Shown here: piece by piece, positions 25,002 through 34,870 of the stretch
Layout of the letters: every line of letters begins with the position of its first letter
Position numbering within the stretch: position 1 is the first letter of the stretch
From: Rotaria socialis
Lineage: Eukaryota > Rotifera > Eurotatoria > Philodinida > Philodinidae
Reading direction: 5' to 3'
Assembly: GCA_905331475.1 (NCBI GenBank)
Contig: CAJNYU010001441.1
Location: 124,001-188,000 of the forward strand
Length of the DNA stretch: 64,000 nucleotides
Translations under genes and position numbers: made by a program
Notes under the pieces: generated by a model
The model's input: only the letters and a program-made list of their open reading frames with translations
Database searches by the model: none
What the model was told of the DNA's origin: nothing

Positions 25002-26515
25002 GGGCAGAATTTCGAATTCAATTAATTTAAACTATTTCCGCGGAGTACATGAGTTACGTGTATCGCATGTCCTGTGGATTTAGAATGTCATTGATTCACA
25101 TAGCTAAAAGTGTTTGTTGAATTCGATAGTATTGATTAATAAAGAAAAACAAAACACTGTGCATTTATGGTGATAACCGTTTTCGGTCAATGCGAAGTAT
25201 ATGTATTAATTCTTCGTATTCTCGAATGAAGTGGTATTTTAATAGACTTGTTCAACAAAAATATCTGATCTCGTCGTATTCAACATATACTCACTGATAG
25301 TTTTTCTTATCTATAGAAAGTCTTGGTTGTGAAAAGTGAGATATGAAAGACTACACGGCCTTATATATGGGAGTAAACGAAACAATCAGGGTTTCTTTTA
25401 CTCGTCAAAAAAGAAACTTCGAGATTCAGAGCTGATTTATTTGTTTACACATATATCAGCGTATATATTTTTTGATCACCACAGCATAAAGTCGAAAAGC
25501 AAGCGAAAAAAAACCACGCGGTGATGAGCGCATATATGAACGAATACTGCTTGCTTATTGAAAATGACATGGTTCATTGATTCAACTAAATAGAAGTGAG
25601 TGGTAAAAAAAACAAGCAATTTCGTCAACGATAAATAAGGCGAGCAAGTCATTGCAAACACACCAGGAAAAAAAACTCGTACTCTCCAACACAATTTACT
25701 TTGTAAGTACCTTTTATTCAACTTAAACTGTTGATAGATAATATAGAAAAAGCATAGTGAATGCTTTTTAACCTGAAGATACTGATTTTCAATGAAAGAC
25801 GCAGCGTTTCTAGACATATTTAGCTGTTGAATTTTCTTTCAGGCATACATTTGGTTTAAGAGATAGATAGAATTAAATACTGAATCTATTTAAAAGATAC
25901 TTCACTTCGAAAGGATAACAGCTGCCATTGGTTTTGTGCGCTTTCAACAATATTTAGTAAACTATTTAGTCTTTAGTTAGTCTTATGATTAAGATATTAT
26001 AACTATCGAACCATATTGATCTTCGACATTAAAATTAAGGATTGCGAACGTATCAATAATTTGGTAACGGCGATGACTAGTTTGAACCTCTTAATGCTTT
26101 CCTTATATTGACTTCTTGAATTCCATGGATGCAATTGGAATTAAAGTTTCTCTCAAATAATTTGAGTAGATAGTGGAGAACTTCGTGAGTTGTCAATTAT
26201 AGAATGATTATTTTTCTGAAATTATTATCAAATGAGAGAGATAAATAAAATATGAGAAATTTCATAGGTTTTTGTGCTAACCTTCAGTATACAGATCATT
26301 GTATGAAATTGGGGAGTTAGATATTGACGAAGAAACGCTTACGACGTCAGCATTTTCACAGGGTTATATATTATGGATGATAGCTGCATGAGAAGAGTGT
26401 AGTTGTAATTGTTCTAATCACTGATACTCCAGTCACCTAAAATAACTCTTTTTAGCTATTCAATGTATTCGTTCATTCTTTCTAACTGTAGTAAAAGTTC
26501 GTAAATACGCACAGC
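25002..26515. other. Intergenic region upstream of the ART-TPR pseudogene
   Basis: AT-rich sequence with no supported gene. Open frames at 25336-25524 and 25476-25817 overlap on opposite strands without domain character. Confidence 0.4.
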
Positions 26516-28179
26516 ATGCATAAGAGCAGTTCACACAAAACCAGCGATGTGAATTATTACGGACATGACACCGAGAAAAAACCAATTGCGGATCGTAGCA
26601 CAATCCATACCAAACACAGAACCCACAAGAAATCAGATGCAACCAATAGTGTTAGTCACTCAGTACATAGTAGCAAACACACCTCAGAAATATCCAAAAA
26701 AAACACCGAAAAAACTACTACTACCACTACTACTACTGCTGCTGCAGGTTCCTCAACAACCTTTCAATCACAAGAAAATAGAATCGTGCAAAATTAACTT
26801 GTAGTATGGCTCGATACCAATATCGATGAGAAAAAGGAGCATTTTCAGAAGTCTCTCATAGAACTTCGAAAGATTGTCGTCACATTAGATCTATTTACTG
26901 ACATCGACCAATGTATTGAATATCTGAAACGTATCGATGATCAGAAAATATTTTTTAATTACATCTGGGTCGCTTGGACAAAAGACGGTGCCACTTATAC
27001 GCATATGGCTCAACTTGATACGATCTTCGTTTTCTGTATAAACAAGGATCGGCACAAAGTATGGGCGAAAGACTGGTCGAAAGTCGAAGGCGTTCATGGC
27101 ACAATAAAATCCATATGTAAGCGATTAACAGCAGCTACGCGGCCTTGTGACCATGATGCAATACCAATGAGCTTCATGCCAAAGCGAAATACGTCAGACA
27201 CAGCATCGTGTGAACAAAATCTTGATCAACTACCACCAACTTACATGTACTCGGTGATATTCAAAGATATAATATTAGACATCGATGATGATGACGAAAA
27301 ATCTATGAACACTTTAGTACAGTTTTGCCAAAAACAAAATATCCCTGAAACAGAAACAAATGAATTAAAACGTAAATACTATCAGAAATCACCGGTCTGT
27401 TGGTATACTTGTGAAATGTTTCTATATGGCATACTTAATCGTGGGTTACGATCGCTCGATATTGAAGTGATGTTCAAGTTAGACTTTTTTATTCGAATTC
27501 TTCATCTTCAACTAGAACAATTGCATAAGGAACAATCGGCAAATTTCCAGAAACCATTTACCGTTTATCGTGGTCAGGAACTGAGCAAAGAAGACTTTCA
27601 GAATCTACTAGATTCAAAAGGTGGTCTACTATCGTTCAACAACTTTTTACCGACTAGTATGAAACTGAAAGTTGCCAAAAATTTCGTTCAAGAGGCTCTG
27701 AAAAAAAAATCAAGACATTATTGGTGTTATTTTTATTATGGAAATCGATCCAAGTAAAGCAGAGTTGGGCATCACCATGGCTACGAGTACATTTTGGACC
27801 CTTAACGTGTCGACGTAGGTTTCGAATTACATCGTAGTTCAGAATTCACGTAGACACGTTAAGGGTTCGAAACAGGGTTGCCAGCCGCACCCCATTTGGG
27901 GGTACAGTACCCCATTTGAGCCTTTTGTACCTCAAAAAAATTTGTACCTCTGAGGTACGCATTTTGTACCCCATCTGCATTTTTCAATATTACGACTACT
28001 GTCATCCATATTTTGGTTGAAACTAAGAAAATTTCTCTCTTTATCCGACATTTACTATTGATAAAGATGTGAAGCGTCAATTATATTGGTTGGCTGCTAA
28101 TGGTCATGTTTATGAAGAATTCAACAATGGCATATGCAACGAGTCCCATGATGAAGATAATCTCATTCACAAACTGACG

Positions 28180-28470
28180 ACCGAAAATCATGAAAGAGAA
28201 GTGGAATTTCGGTCTAATCAATTTTAGGCTTTTCTTCTTGCAAAGTCGAAACCAATGTGTATTGAAATGTACAAAATTATTTCTTATGTGTACTCAATTC
28301 CTTGCTCGAATGTATTTGTTGAAGGCGTTCTTAGTCAAAGAAAAAGCGCATGGACGGGCAGTCGCAATTTGACGGTGAATGAAACGATAGCTGCTGAATT
28401 AAAAGTCAGATTTAATAGTACTATGACATATGAAGATTTTTTTCTTTTGGCCAAACAGAACCGCAAGTGA
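28180..28470 (+). pseudogene. hAT transposase C-terminal (dimerisation) fragment
   Basis: The frame ending at 28470 reads YKIISYVYSIPCSNVFVEGV followed by SQRKSAWTGSRN and IAAELKVRFNS. This is the conserved hAT C-terminal dimerisation region of transposases related to zinc-finger BED/SCAN-type domesticated genes. Upstream pieces near 28080-28228 (YWLAANGHVYEEFN) are in a different frame and end in a stop. The N-terminal BED finger and the catalytic core are absent. It belongs to element B. Confidence 0.75.
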
Positions 28471-28584
28471 TAAAGTGTGCCAAAAGTCAACAAAAATACA
28501 GTTTCGAAAAAAAAAGCGTGCAACAGTTAGTGTAAATATAAATCGAGAAGGTTCGCTTTGAGTAAGCATTGCTTTATTATGATT

Positions 28585-29411
28585 CAGTGGCGGCGGAGCG
28601 TCATTAAGCTAGGTGAGGCTCGTAGGACTTTTTTTCTACTGTGGAATTTTATGAAAGCATCCAGTAGCAAATAAGTCTTCTTTTCATTGAACTTCAGTAA
28701 AAATAATAAATGCGGAAACATCGGATTTGCATCCGATTGTTATGTCCACTTCAAAAAGCGAAAAAGTGCATTCATTTTTTTCCGTTCCTATTTTGTCCTA
28801 AACATTTTATATCATGCACAACAAAACTAGAACGAGAATCGAATACACTACTGAAGATACAACTCATAAAGACAGTTGCTAAGTGACGAGTTCTATTTAC
28901 TCTGAAAAAATTGGTATTGCTCATATGAAAAACAAGTAAATATCGCACCCACACATTATCAAGATATGTGAGTTTTTTGACACTGTGATACAGAGGAAAT
29001 CTTGTGAGCAACCTATTCACTATTCACATTGAAAATAAGGATATTTTTTGCGTAACTCAACAAATTCTTAACGGATTACTTTCATCTTCGAACTCGACTG
29101 AGATATTGATGAGATCATTCTATGTACAAAATTTCATGACAAGTGGATGGGGCTTTCAAAAGTTATCATGTTAACGGACGGACACACTGACCGAATCTAG
29201 AGTGTACTCAATTTTTGAGTACACAAAAATGGTCAGTACAATTAAAAACAAAGATTGGAAAATACCAAAATATACTTTTCTTTGCATGGACTTTGATGCA
29301 AGAATAAAAAATAGCAATAATCAGTGCAAAAACAAGATGAAGCTGAGTCTCATCTTCCGAAATCTAGGCGACGGTCAAGCCTCATGGGTCTCAGTGACTC
29401 CGCCACCACTG
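28585..29411. mobile_element. hAT-like element C, inserted in element B
   Basis: Ends CAGTGGCGGCGGAG and CTCCGCCACCACTG are imperfect inverted copies. Perfect 8-bp duplications TTATGATT flank it at 28577-28584 and 29412-29419. No transposase frame is seen. A further dispersed repeat (28705-29229) fills most of its interior. Confidence 0.85.
28705..29229 (-). repeat. Dispersed repeat D (copy 1) with terminal hairpin
   Basis: In reverse orientation it matches 62971-63322. Shared end blocks are GTGTACTCA...TGAGTACAC, ATTCGGTCAGTGTGTCCGTC and, at the other end, GATGTTTCCGCATTTATT. One end holds a palindrome (GTGTACTCAATTTTTGAGTA). The central part differs between copies. No inverted terminal repeats or transposase are seen, so class is unknown; a non-autonomous rolling-circle or retro-type element is possible. 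Confidence 0.7.
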
Positions 29412-30643
29412 TTATGATTGAATTGAATATATATATGTCAAAACGAAATTTTATTGTGAACATATTTATTAGAAAATAAAGCTTTCAATTTGAAAGCTAG
29501 ACTTTACAGTAAAACGGAAAACTGAGAATGCCCTTTCCTGATTGAAAATAGTTTTCGAAATTGATTTCCGCAGCCGATGACCAGTGTGAAAGATGTAAAC
29601 TGCGTACCTCACGAATGTACCCCATTTACAGCTGAGTTGTACCTAACGTGTACCCCATTTGGGACCTGAGCAGCTGGCAACCCTGGTTCGAAATGTACTC
29701 GTAGCCATGGTGATGCTCAACTCTGAAGTAAAGTATCAACTTCGAGTACTCCGTTTGCTATGATTGATGAATACAGTGGTCTTGCACAAGAAAAAGAAAT
29801 TCTATTTACAATGCGCACCGTTTTTCGTATCGTTGAAATTAAACAGACAACTAAGAATAATTGTAATTGGGAAGCACAATTGACTATTACTGACGAGAGT
29901 GATCCACAACTGACTGGTCTTACTGATTGCATCAAAGAGGAGATCAATGATGAAGGATGGTATCGAATGGGTCAATTGATAGTCGAAGTGGGTCATTTCA
30001 ATCAAGCTGAAGAACTCTACAATGAATTACTCGCGAATACTTCCAATGATAGTGATAGAACACATATCTATCACATGCTTGGATACTTGAAACACGATCA
30101 AGGTGAATATGAAGAAACAGTTACTTTCTATGAAAAATCACTCGAAACCAAGCGGAAAACTGTTCCAGAAGATGATGCTTCATCGGCTTCTACTTATGGC
30201 AACATTGGCACAACGTATAGGCGCATGGGGGATTACTCGAAAGCACTTGAATTTTACGAAAAGATTTGAAAATAAAAGAAATAGCTCTGTCTCCAAATCA
30301 TCCCAGTTTGGCTACTTCCTACAACAACATTGGTCTATTGTATGAAGGAATGGGCGAATACTCAAAAGCAATTCCGCTTCCAGAAAAGGCACTGACTATT
30401 ATGAGAAAGTCGCTCCTTTCAACACATTCAAATATTACAGTCATGATGAGCACTATAGATTGTGTGAAAAATAAGTTGTAAATGTTTGTTTTCTCTAGTA
30501 TTTGCTCAATAGAATTTTGAATTCGATAAATATTGCTACGCTAACTGTTCAAAGAAGAATGAAAACAAGAAAAGAAAACGATGGTATCGATGATAGAATT
30601 TCATTAGCGTGTCTTTGTTTTTCACTGTTACATTTTAAGAGCA

Positions 30644-30929
30644 GACCCTAATCCACTCTCCCCCGACGACTCCCCGGGGATTTCTCTGGGGAGAATTGGT
30701 GCAGTTTTTTAAAATTAAAAAAAAACTTTTCAATTTTTTTAAATTTTAAAAAATTTAGAAGAATTTATTAGGAATTATATATCTCATCGATTTTGGTCAT
30801 ATAACTCCCCGGGGAGTCCCCAGTGAGTCCCCATAAAAGAACGAAATCCCTAGGGACTCCCTGTCGTGAGTCCCCGGGGATTTGTCAGGGGACTACCTGG
30901 GGATTCTTCTAGGGAAAGTTGACTAGGGG
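30644..30929. mobile_element. MITE-like element with CCCCGGGG blocks
   Basis: The ends are related inverted sequences (ACCCTAATCCACTCTCCC left; CCCCTAGTCAACTTTCCC as reverse complement of the right; 14 of 18 match). The interior has repeated ACTCCCCGGGGA-type palindromes around an AT-rich core, contrasting with neighbouring DNA. No coding frame and no clear target duplication. Confidence 0.55.
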
Positions 30930-31475
30930 AACAAAAGCTTTGATAATATTTTTATTTACGTATCGGAAATAAAATGTAATCACGATGTTTTATTTGTTAC
31001 GCTATAGTTTATTTCTTAATTTAATACAAGCATATATGAATCTCATGCTTTTGATAGTATCGAGGGTGTGAATGTGAGAATGAGTAAATCTGAACATAAT
31101 AGAACACCTACATCTGCACCCCAAAAAATTACATGCCCGAGTGAAAAAAAACTGCTAATGTTTTTCTCTTTTTCTACATCATCTGGTATAATAGTGTCAC
31201 AAAACGGTATGAAGTCATGTTTTAGCTCTAGATGAGTTAATATTTGTGGTAAGCTCAACCAGTACGACAAAACTAAGCTAACATAATACCAAGCTCGATT
31301 ATATGGAACTTTAACTTAATACAACGAAGTGTTGTTTTCGAGTTCTATAAAAAAAAGTTTCATATATATATAGAATTTATGATAAGACGTAAGCAAATAA
31401 AGAAAAATAAATTTATGTTGATTTTTATTTCGAATTCATAGTAGGATTACAATGCTTCTTAATATAGTTAAATTT
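30930..31475. other. Spacer upstream/downstream of LOR-like gene
   Basis: AT-rich; holds the 3'UTR of the minus-strand gene that ends at 31476. The 75-codon minus frame at 31043-31270 has no recognised domain. Confidence 0.4.
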
Positions 31476-32066
31476 TCATCCATGTTTCGATGAAACAATC
31501 TGATCACGAGCAGCCATTGATAAGAAGTAAATTTGCTCTGGATATTTCGTTGAAAATATTTCCATGTCATATTTTTTCGTCCAAAATACTGAAGCAGGTT
31601 TTAGTCTGAATTGTGCTAATAATGTTGAGTTTTTATCGTAAAATTTCGATGTAAATGAGACCGGTTCACTTTCCATTCGAATTTGATCACCATTCCAATC
31701 GATATTAAATGAACTACCGAGTATTTGTAAATTTTGTTGAAAAACACCATGAGTCCATTGATTTGTTTGAGCATTCAAAATTGAAATGTCAGCTTTGTAT
31801 AATATTGGTTTTAAATTAGCTTTCAATCGACCAATTTCTTGTTTTGATGGATAGGCAATTACTTTAATCGTATGTAATATGGCATATTCAGATTCAATGC
31901 GATAATAAAGATGTTTCCCACTCGGATCACGAACTGAAAATTCACCACCTTTAATACCAGTAAAGAAATCTTTACGAATCGAATACGTTTTGATAGGATC
32001 TACTGCATCAACATAGATCAATACTGTGCTTACCAACAAAAATGTAAAATAAAAATTAATCGACAT
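31476..32066 (-). CDS. Secreted LURP-one-related (tubby C-terminal-like) protein
   Basis: Single-exon gene of 196 aa on the minus strand. Residues 1-21 (FYFTFLLVSTVLIYVDA) fit a signal peptide. The rest matches the LURP-one-related fold: an opening YSIRKDFFTGIKGGEFSVRD, then GKHLYYRIESEY, repeated strands, and FRLKPASVFWTKKYDMEIFS near the end. This beta-barrel/central-helix fold is shared with tubby C-terminal domains and phospholipid scramblases. The usual position of a phosphoinositide-binding face is plausible but cannot be confirmed. A signal peptide on this fold is unusual, since most family members are cytosolic. It has no introns although the surrounding genes do. Function unknown. 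Confidence 0.75.
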   Translation of the reverse strand: MSINFYFTFLLVSTVLIYVDAVDPIKTYSIRKDFFTGIKGGEFSVRDPSGKHLYYRIESEYAILHTIKVIAYPSKQEIGRLKANLKPILYKADISILNAQTNQWTHGVFQQNLQILGSSFNIDWNGDQIRMESEPVSFTSKFYDKNSTLLAQFRLKPASVFWTKKYDMEIFSTKYPEQIYFLSMAARDQIVSSKHG

Positions 32067-33182
32067 GTTATTTATGAGTGATACAACAAAATTGCATGGA
32101 TTTATATATCAGACTGCATGGAGACTACTTCACTTTTTTCTATTTCTTTTGCATGATTCATCATTATTAAAGCGAATTGAATAGGCAACGAAAAACCTTC
32201 CTACGAGTAAATTTTGAGTCATTGATGGCTTCAAGGCTATAATGATTGATCGTGTATTTTATTCTTATTAAAAATAGTGTAAGCTATTCGATATTAATGA
32301 ATGATGAAAATTCTGCGAACATTTTACGTATGTGAAAAAATGTCATTCGTTCTTTTTACAATAAACAGATGGAAGAAAAGAAAAGAACGACTTGATTCAC
32401 AAAATTTCTGAAAAGTAAACAATACTATCAGTTATTTTAAGAAATTCATCATTATTATCTTTCCGTGCTTATTTCCACATAGTTTAGTACAAGCGATATT
32501 GTTGAAAAGATTAAAACAAAGGAGACTACCTAGATTATGGTAAAGTATTAATTGAATACGTCAGAAGCATGGCTGTCCCTTTTTTGTAGTGACCTGTCAT
32601 GTCGACTCGAATAATCAATCCACAAATAGACAGATACTTCAACGTGTTACCAGAAAAAGTGTATGTCACAACCTGCATAAGTATTCTTTTCTTTCGTAGC
32701 TTGTTTCAAGTCTCCTTAGAGTATCTCGTACATATAATATACATGTATATAGAATGACAAAACCATTTTGATTGTGTCGACTCTTGATTTAATTAATGCA
32801 AGAAGACAAAATTAACGTCGTTTCTATTAAGATTTCTAACCGTAAGTAGTACATGAAAAGAATACTTCTGTTTGATTATAAGTTACGAAGATAAGCACGA
32901 ACCTTTTATCATCGGCTCTTGAATACAAAATATATCCCAAATAGATATTTACTTATTACCGATGATAATGAGTAAATACTTTCTCTTTCTTCTATGAATT
33001 AGTTTTCTTTTAAACATAGAACATTGAAAGTTTACACAAACGGAAGCATTTCATCTAAAGCTAGATAATGTGCAGTTTTTCTCTGACGGTTTCTACCATA
33101 GTCTTATGTTGTTTATTATTATTTTCATTCATTTGAACAAGTATATCTAAATAACTTTTCACAAGATAATTTAAAGAGTAGC
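32067..33182. other. Intergenic AT-rich region
   Basis: No supported gene or repeat structure apart from homopolymer and AT-rich tracts. The proximal part is the likely promoter of the minus-strand LOR-like gene. Confidence 0.4.
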
Positions 33183-33555
33183 TGTCTAATTCGAGTTCGA
33201 ATATATATGGAGAAAAGAAAAAGTTAAACTAAAACTAAATCTAGGAATAGATTTAGTTTTAGTATAACTTTCCGATATATGCGACATGAATGCATATATA
33301 CCCTTCACCTACACCCACATTTCAGTGCTTCTCCGTGGTATCCATCGCCCACAACCACATTTGAAGTATCTCGGATACCCCTCTGCACCTCTTCCGGGCA
33401 CCCTTCACCTACACCCAGAGTTACACCTTAGTCCCCCTCAACCCACACCCACTCCATCTTAAACTAAATATAAAACTAAATCTATTTCTATCACTTATTT
33501 TCGAATTGATACCATGCAGTCGGGTGTCCATTTATATTCGAATTCGAACTAGGCA
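33183..33555. mobile_element. MITE-like element with CACCC-rich interior
   Basis: The terminal sequences (TGTCTAATTCGAGTTCGAAT left and its mirror ending at 33555) match at about 25 of 29 positions. An internal palindrome CTAAAACTAAATCT / AGATTTAGTTTTAG lies at 33230-33262. The interior also carries two copies of CCCTTCACCTACACCCA (about 33301 and 33403) and related CCCACA-type blocks. It ends 2 bp from the stop codon of the nuclear-receptor copy. No target duplication is clear. Confidence 0.55.
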
Positions 33556-33557
33556 TC

Positions 33558-34491
33558 TCATGAAATCATATGTATCATTTTAACGAGTGTTTCATTGAGT
33601 TCCATTCTGGTAGCATGACGTTGACTATCTTTTGTGTAATTATCACCAATCATTTCATTGCAATTCGGGCAAGCATATTCATTTTCAAGTACGTGCACTT
33701 CAGAAGCAACAAAGAATGAATTGAATGTTCTCAATGGCTTATAATTATTTTCTAGAAGAATTTGAGGAATATTTTTTGGTAGATCATGGCAATATGAAGC
33801 AAGTTGTATAAATGGTTGAATCGATGAAAAACATAAACCAATATTAATCCAAATGCATCAGCTTTTTTCGAACGAAATTTCGGCGGTACAGATGATAGTT
33901 CATGAAGTGTACTTCGAATTATCCTACTTGTATTTTGTTGATCATAAGCATAAACAATATTTGAAAGGAGAGTCCAATCGTCGAATGCTAATGCTGAACG
34001 ATCTTTTAATAGAAGACTCAATGTTGCAGGCTATATGAAAGATAAAAAACTAAAACTTACTTTAAAATTCAGTTATTTATTGAAAATCACTTTCGACAGT
34101 CGAATTGGTTCTTGCTCCATTTTTTCTATCGATGTTTGATTTAAACAACGAATTGATTTGAAATTCATTCCAAGAACGAAACATTTTTTCAAGCGACAAG
34201 CCGAATGTCTACCACGCGTCTTTACTGTTATTGTACGATCATCGTTAAATTCGCATGCATGTTCTTTCTAATAAGTTCAATTGCAATGGGTTTTTCGTTT
34301 CGTTTTTGAATACAAAGTAACTTACCGCTTGTCGGAGTGCATGCCTCCGAAAAAAATAGTCGACACGATGTGCATGTTGCCACATTGAAATTGATTCCAG
34401 GTGCTTCACCTCCACATACAAGACAGAGTAAAACTGAAGGATGTCCAAATTTTGATTGAATTCTCTTTGATTCCATCAATTTTAATGCCAA
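33558..34491 (-). pseudogene. Nuclear hormone receptor copy 2 (decayed)
   Basis: Finger I is intact: CLVCGG then TCTSCRLFF. An intron (34325-34264) leads to finger II, reading HACEFNDDRTITVKTRGR then HSACRLKKCFVLGMN. Two of its four Cys ligands are replaced: Arg at the second and His at the third. The frame meets TAA at 34073-34075. After a second intron it continues into a ligand-binding-like region (ALAFDDWTLLSNIVYAYDQQ) shared with the copy at 12.6 kb. A one-base frame change in a T run (33828-33832 on the plus strand) then precedes a long conserved-looking tail (about 33560-33830) ending at 33558. Nonsense, frame change and ligand loss argue for a pseudogene, although finger II divergence alone could be tolerated. 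Confidence 0.7.
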
Positions 34492-34496
34492 TGTGT

Positions 34497-34870
34497 TTAG
34501 AAGTAAGAGTGCTGATAGAAAGTCACTCTTTTTAAATCATGCAGGAGTATCTCTTTATGGTGCTCTGCTGTATATGCATCTAATGTTTCTCTGTCTTCTT
34601 TCCACGCTCTTTTTATTTGCAAGTGACGACGCCGTTCATGATGATGTTCTCCGTGCGACCTGAGAGAAAATGGTTTCATGAAAATAGTGATTATATAACT
34701 ACTTGTTTCTTCTTTAATTGAATTTACCTATACCACACCCTCAAGCCGATGTCAATGTATTCCTTAATAGATACAATGCTCTGATTAGACACAGAATTAG
34801 CAGGTGATATGAGTGTTAAACCATGAGTTGGTTTTCTTCCTTTCTTTTTTCTTTTTTTTATAAACGACGA
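34497..34870 (-). pseudogene. Unrecognised coding-like exons upstream of receptor copy 2
   Basis: On the minus strand a frame reading THGLTLISPANSVSNQSIVS, then KEYIDIGLRVWYR, is followed by a GT-AG intron (about 34732-34671). A His/Arg-rich exon comes next (SHGEHHHERRRHLQIKRAW, then AYTAEHHKEILLHDLKR) and ends in TAA at 34497. Composition and phase-matched splicing look like real coding sequence. I do not recognise the family. It could be the 5' part of the receptor gene in a shifted frame or an unrelated gene fragment. Confidence 0.35.

Larger units (their letters stand above)
27873..29685. mobile_element. hAT element B, inserted in element A
   Basis: Ends CAGGGTTGCCAGC and GCTGGCAACCCTG are inverted, with perfect 8-bp duplications GTTCGAAA at 27865-27872 and 29686-29693. 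It contains the C-terminal part of a hAT transposase and is itself interrupted by element C. Near both ends the motif GTACCCCATTT recurs several times, as expected for subterminal transposase-binding repeats. Most of the transposase is missing, so it is a deletion derivative. Confidence 0.9.
27760..29725. mobile_element. hAT-like MITE (outer element A) holding nested elements
   Basis: The tips are CAGAGTTGGGCATCACCATG and its mirror CATGGTGATGCTCAACTCTG. They are flanked by perfect 8-bp duplications AAGTAAAG at 27752-27759 and 29726-29733. Without the inner insertion it would be only 145 bp, with a second internal inverted repeat (CCCTTAACGTGTC / GACACGTTAAGGG), so it was a palindromic MITE. 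It sits within ART coding sequence, and removing it with one duplication rejoins the two halves of the ART domain in one frame. Confidence 0.9.
26516..30481 (+). pseudogene. ADP-ribosyltransferase-TPR fusion, disrupted
   Basis: One frame runs from a Ser/Thr/Lys/His-rich N-terminus (26516) into a conserved region starting VVWLDTNIDEKKEHFQKSL. It contains the arginine-type mono-ADP-ribosyltransferase signature: VYRGQELS (R), SFNNFLPTS (S) and, after the insertion, AQEKEILF (ExE). About four kinesin-light-chain-like TPRs follow, for example TYGNIGTTYRRMGDYSKALE and SYNNIGLLYEGMGEYSKAIP. Such enzymes transfer ADP-ribose from NAD+ to arginine. Lesions: an in-frame TAA (26795-26797); a one-base frame change at or near the nine-A run at 27701-27709; a 1,966-bp nested transposon stack plus its target duplication (27760-29733); and a second one-base frame change just before the TGA at 30267-30269. 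ART, acidic ExE and TPR segments otherwise remain recognisable, so the decay looks fairly young. Confidence 0.8.
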
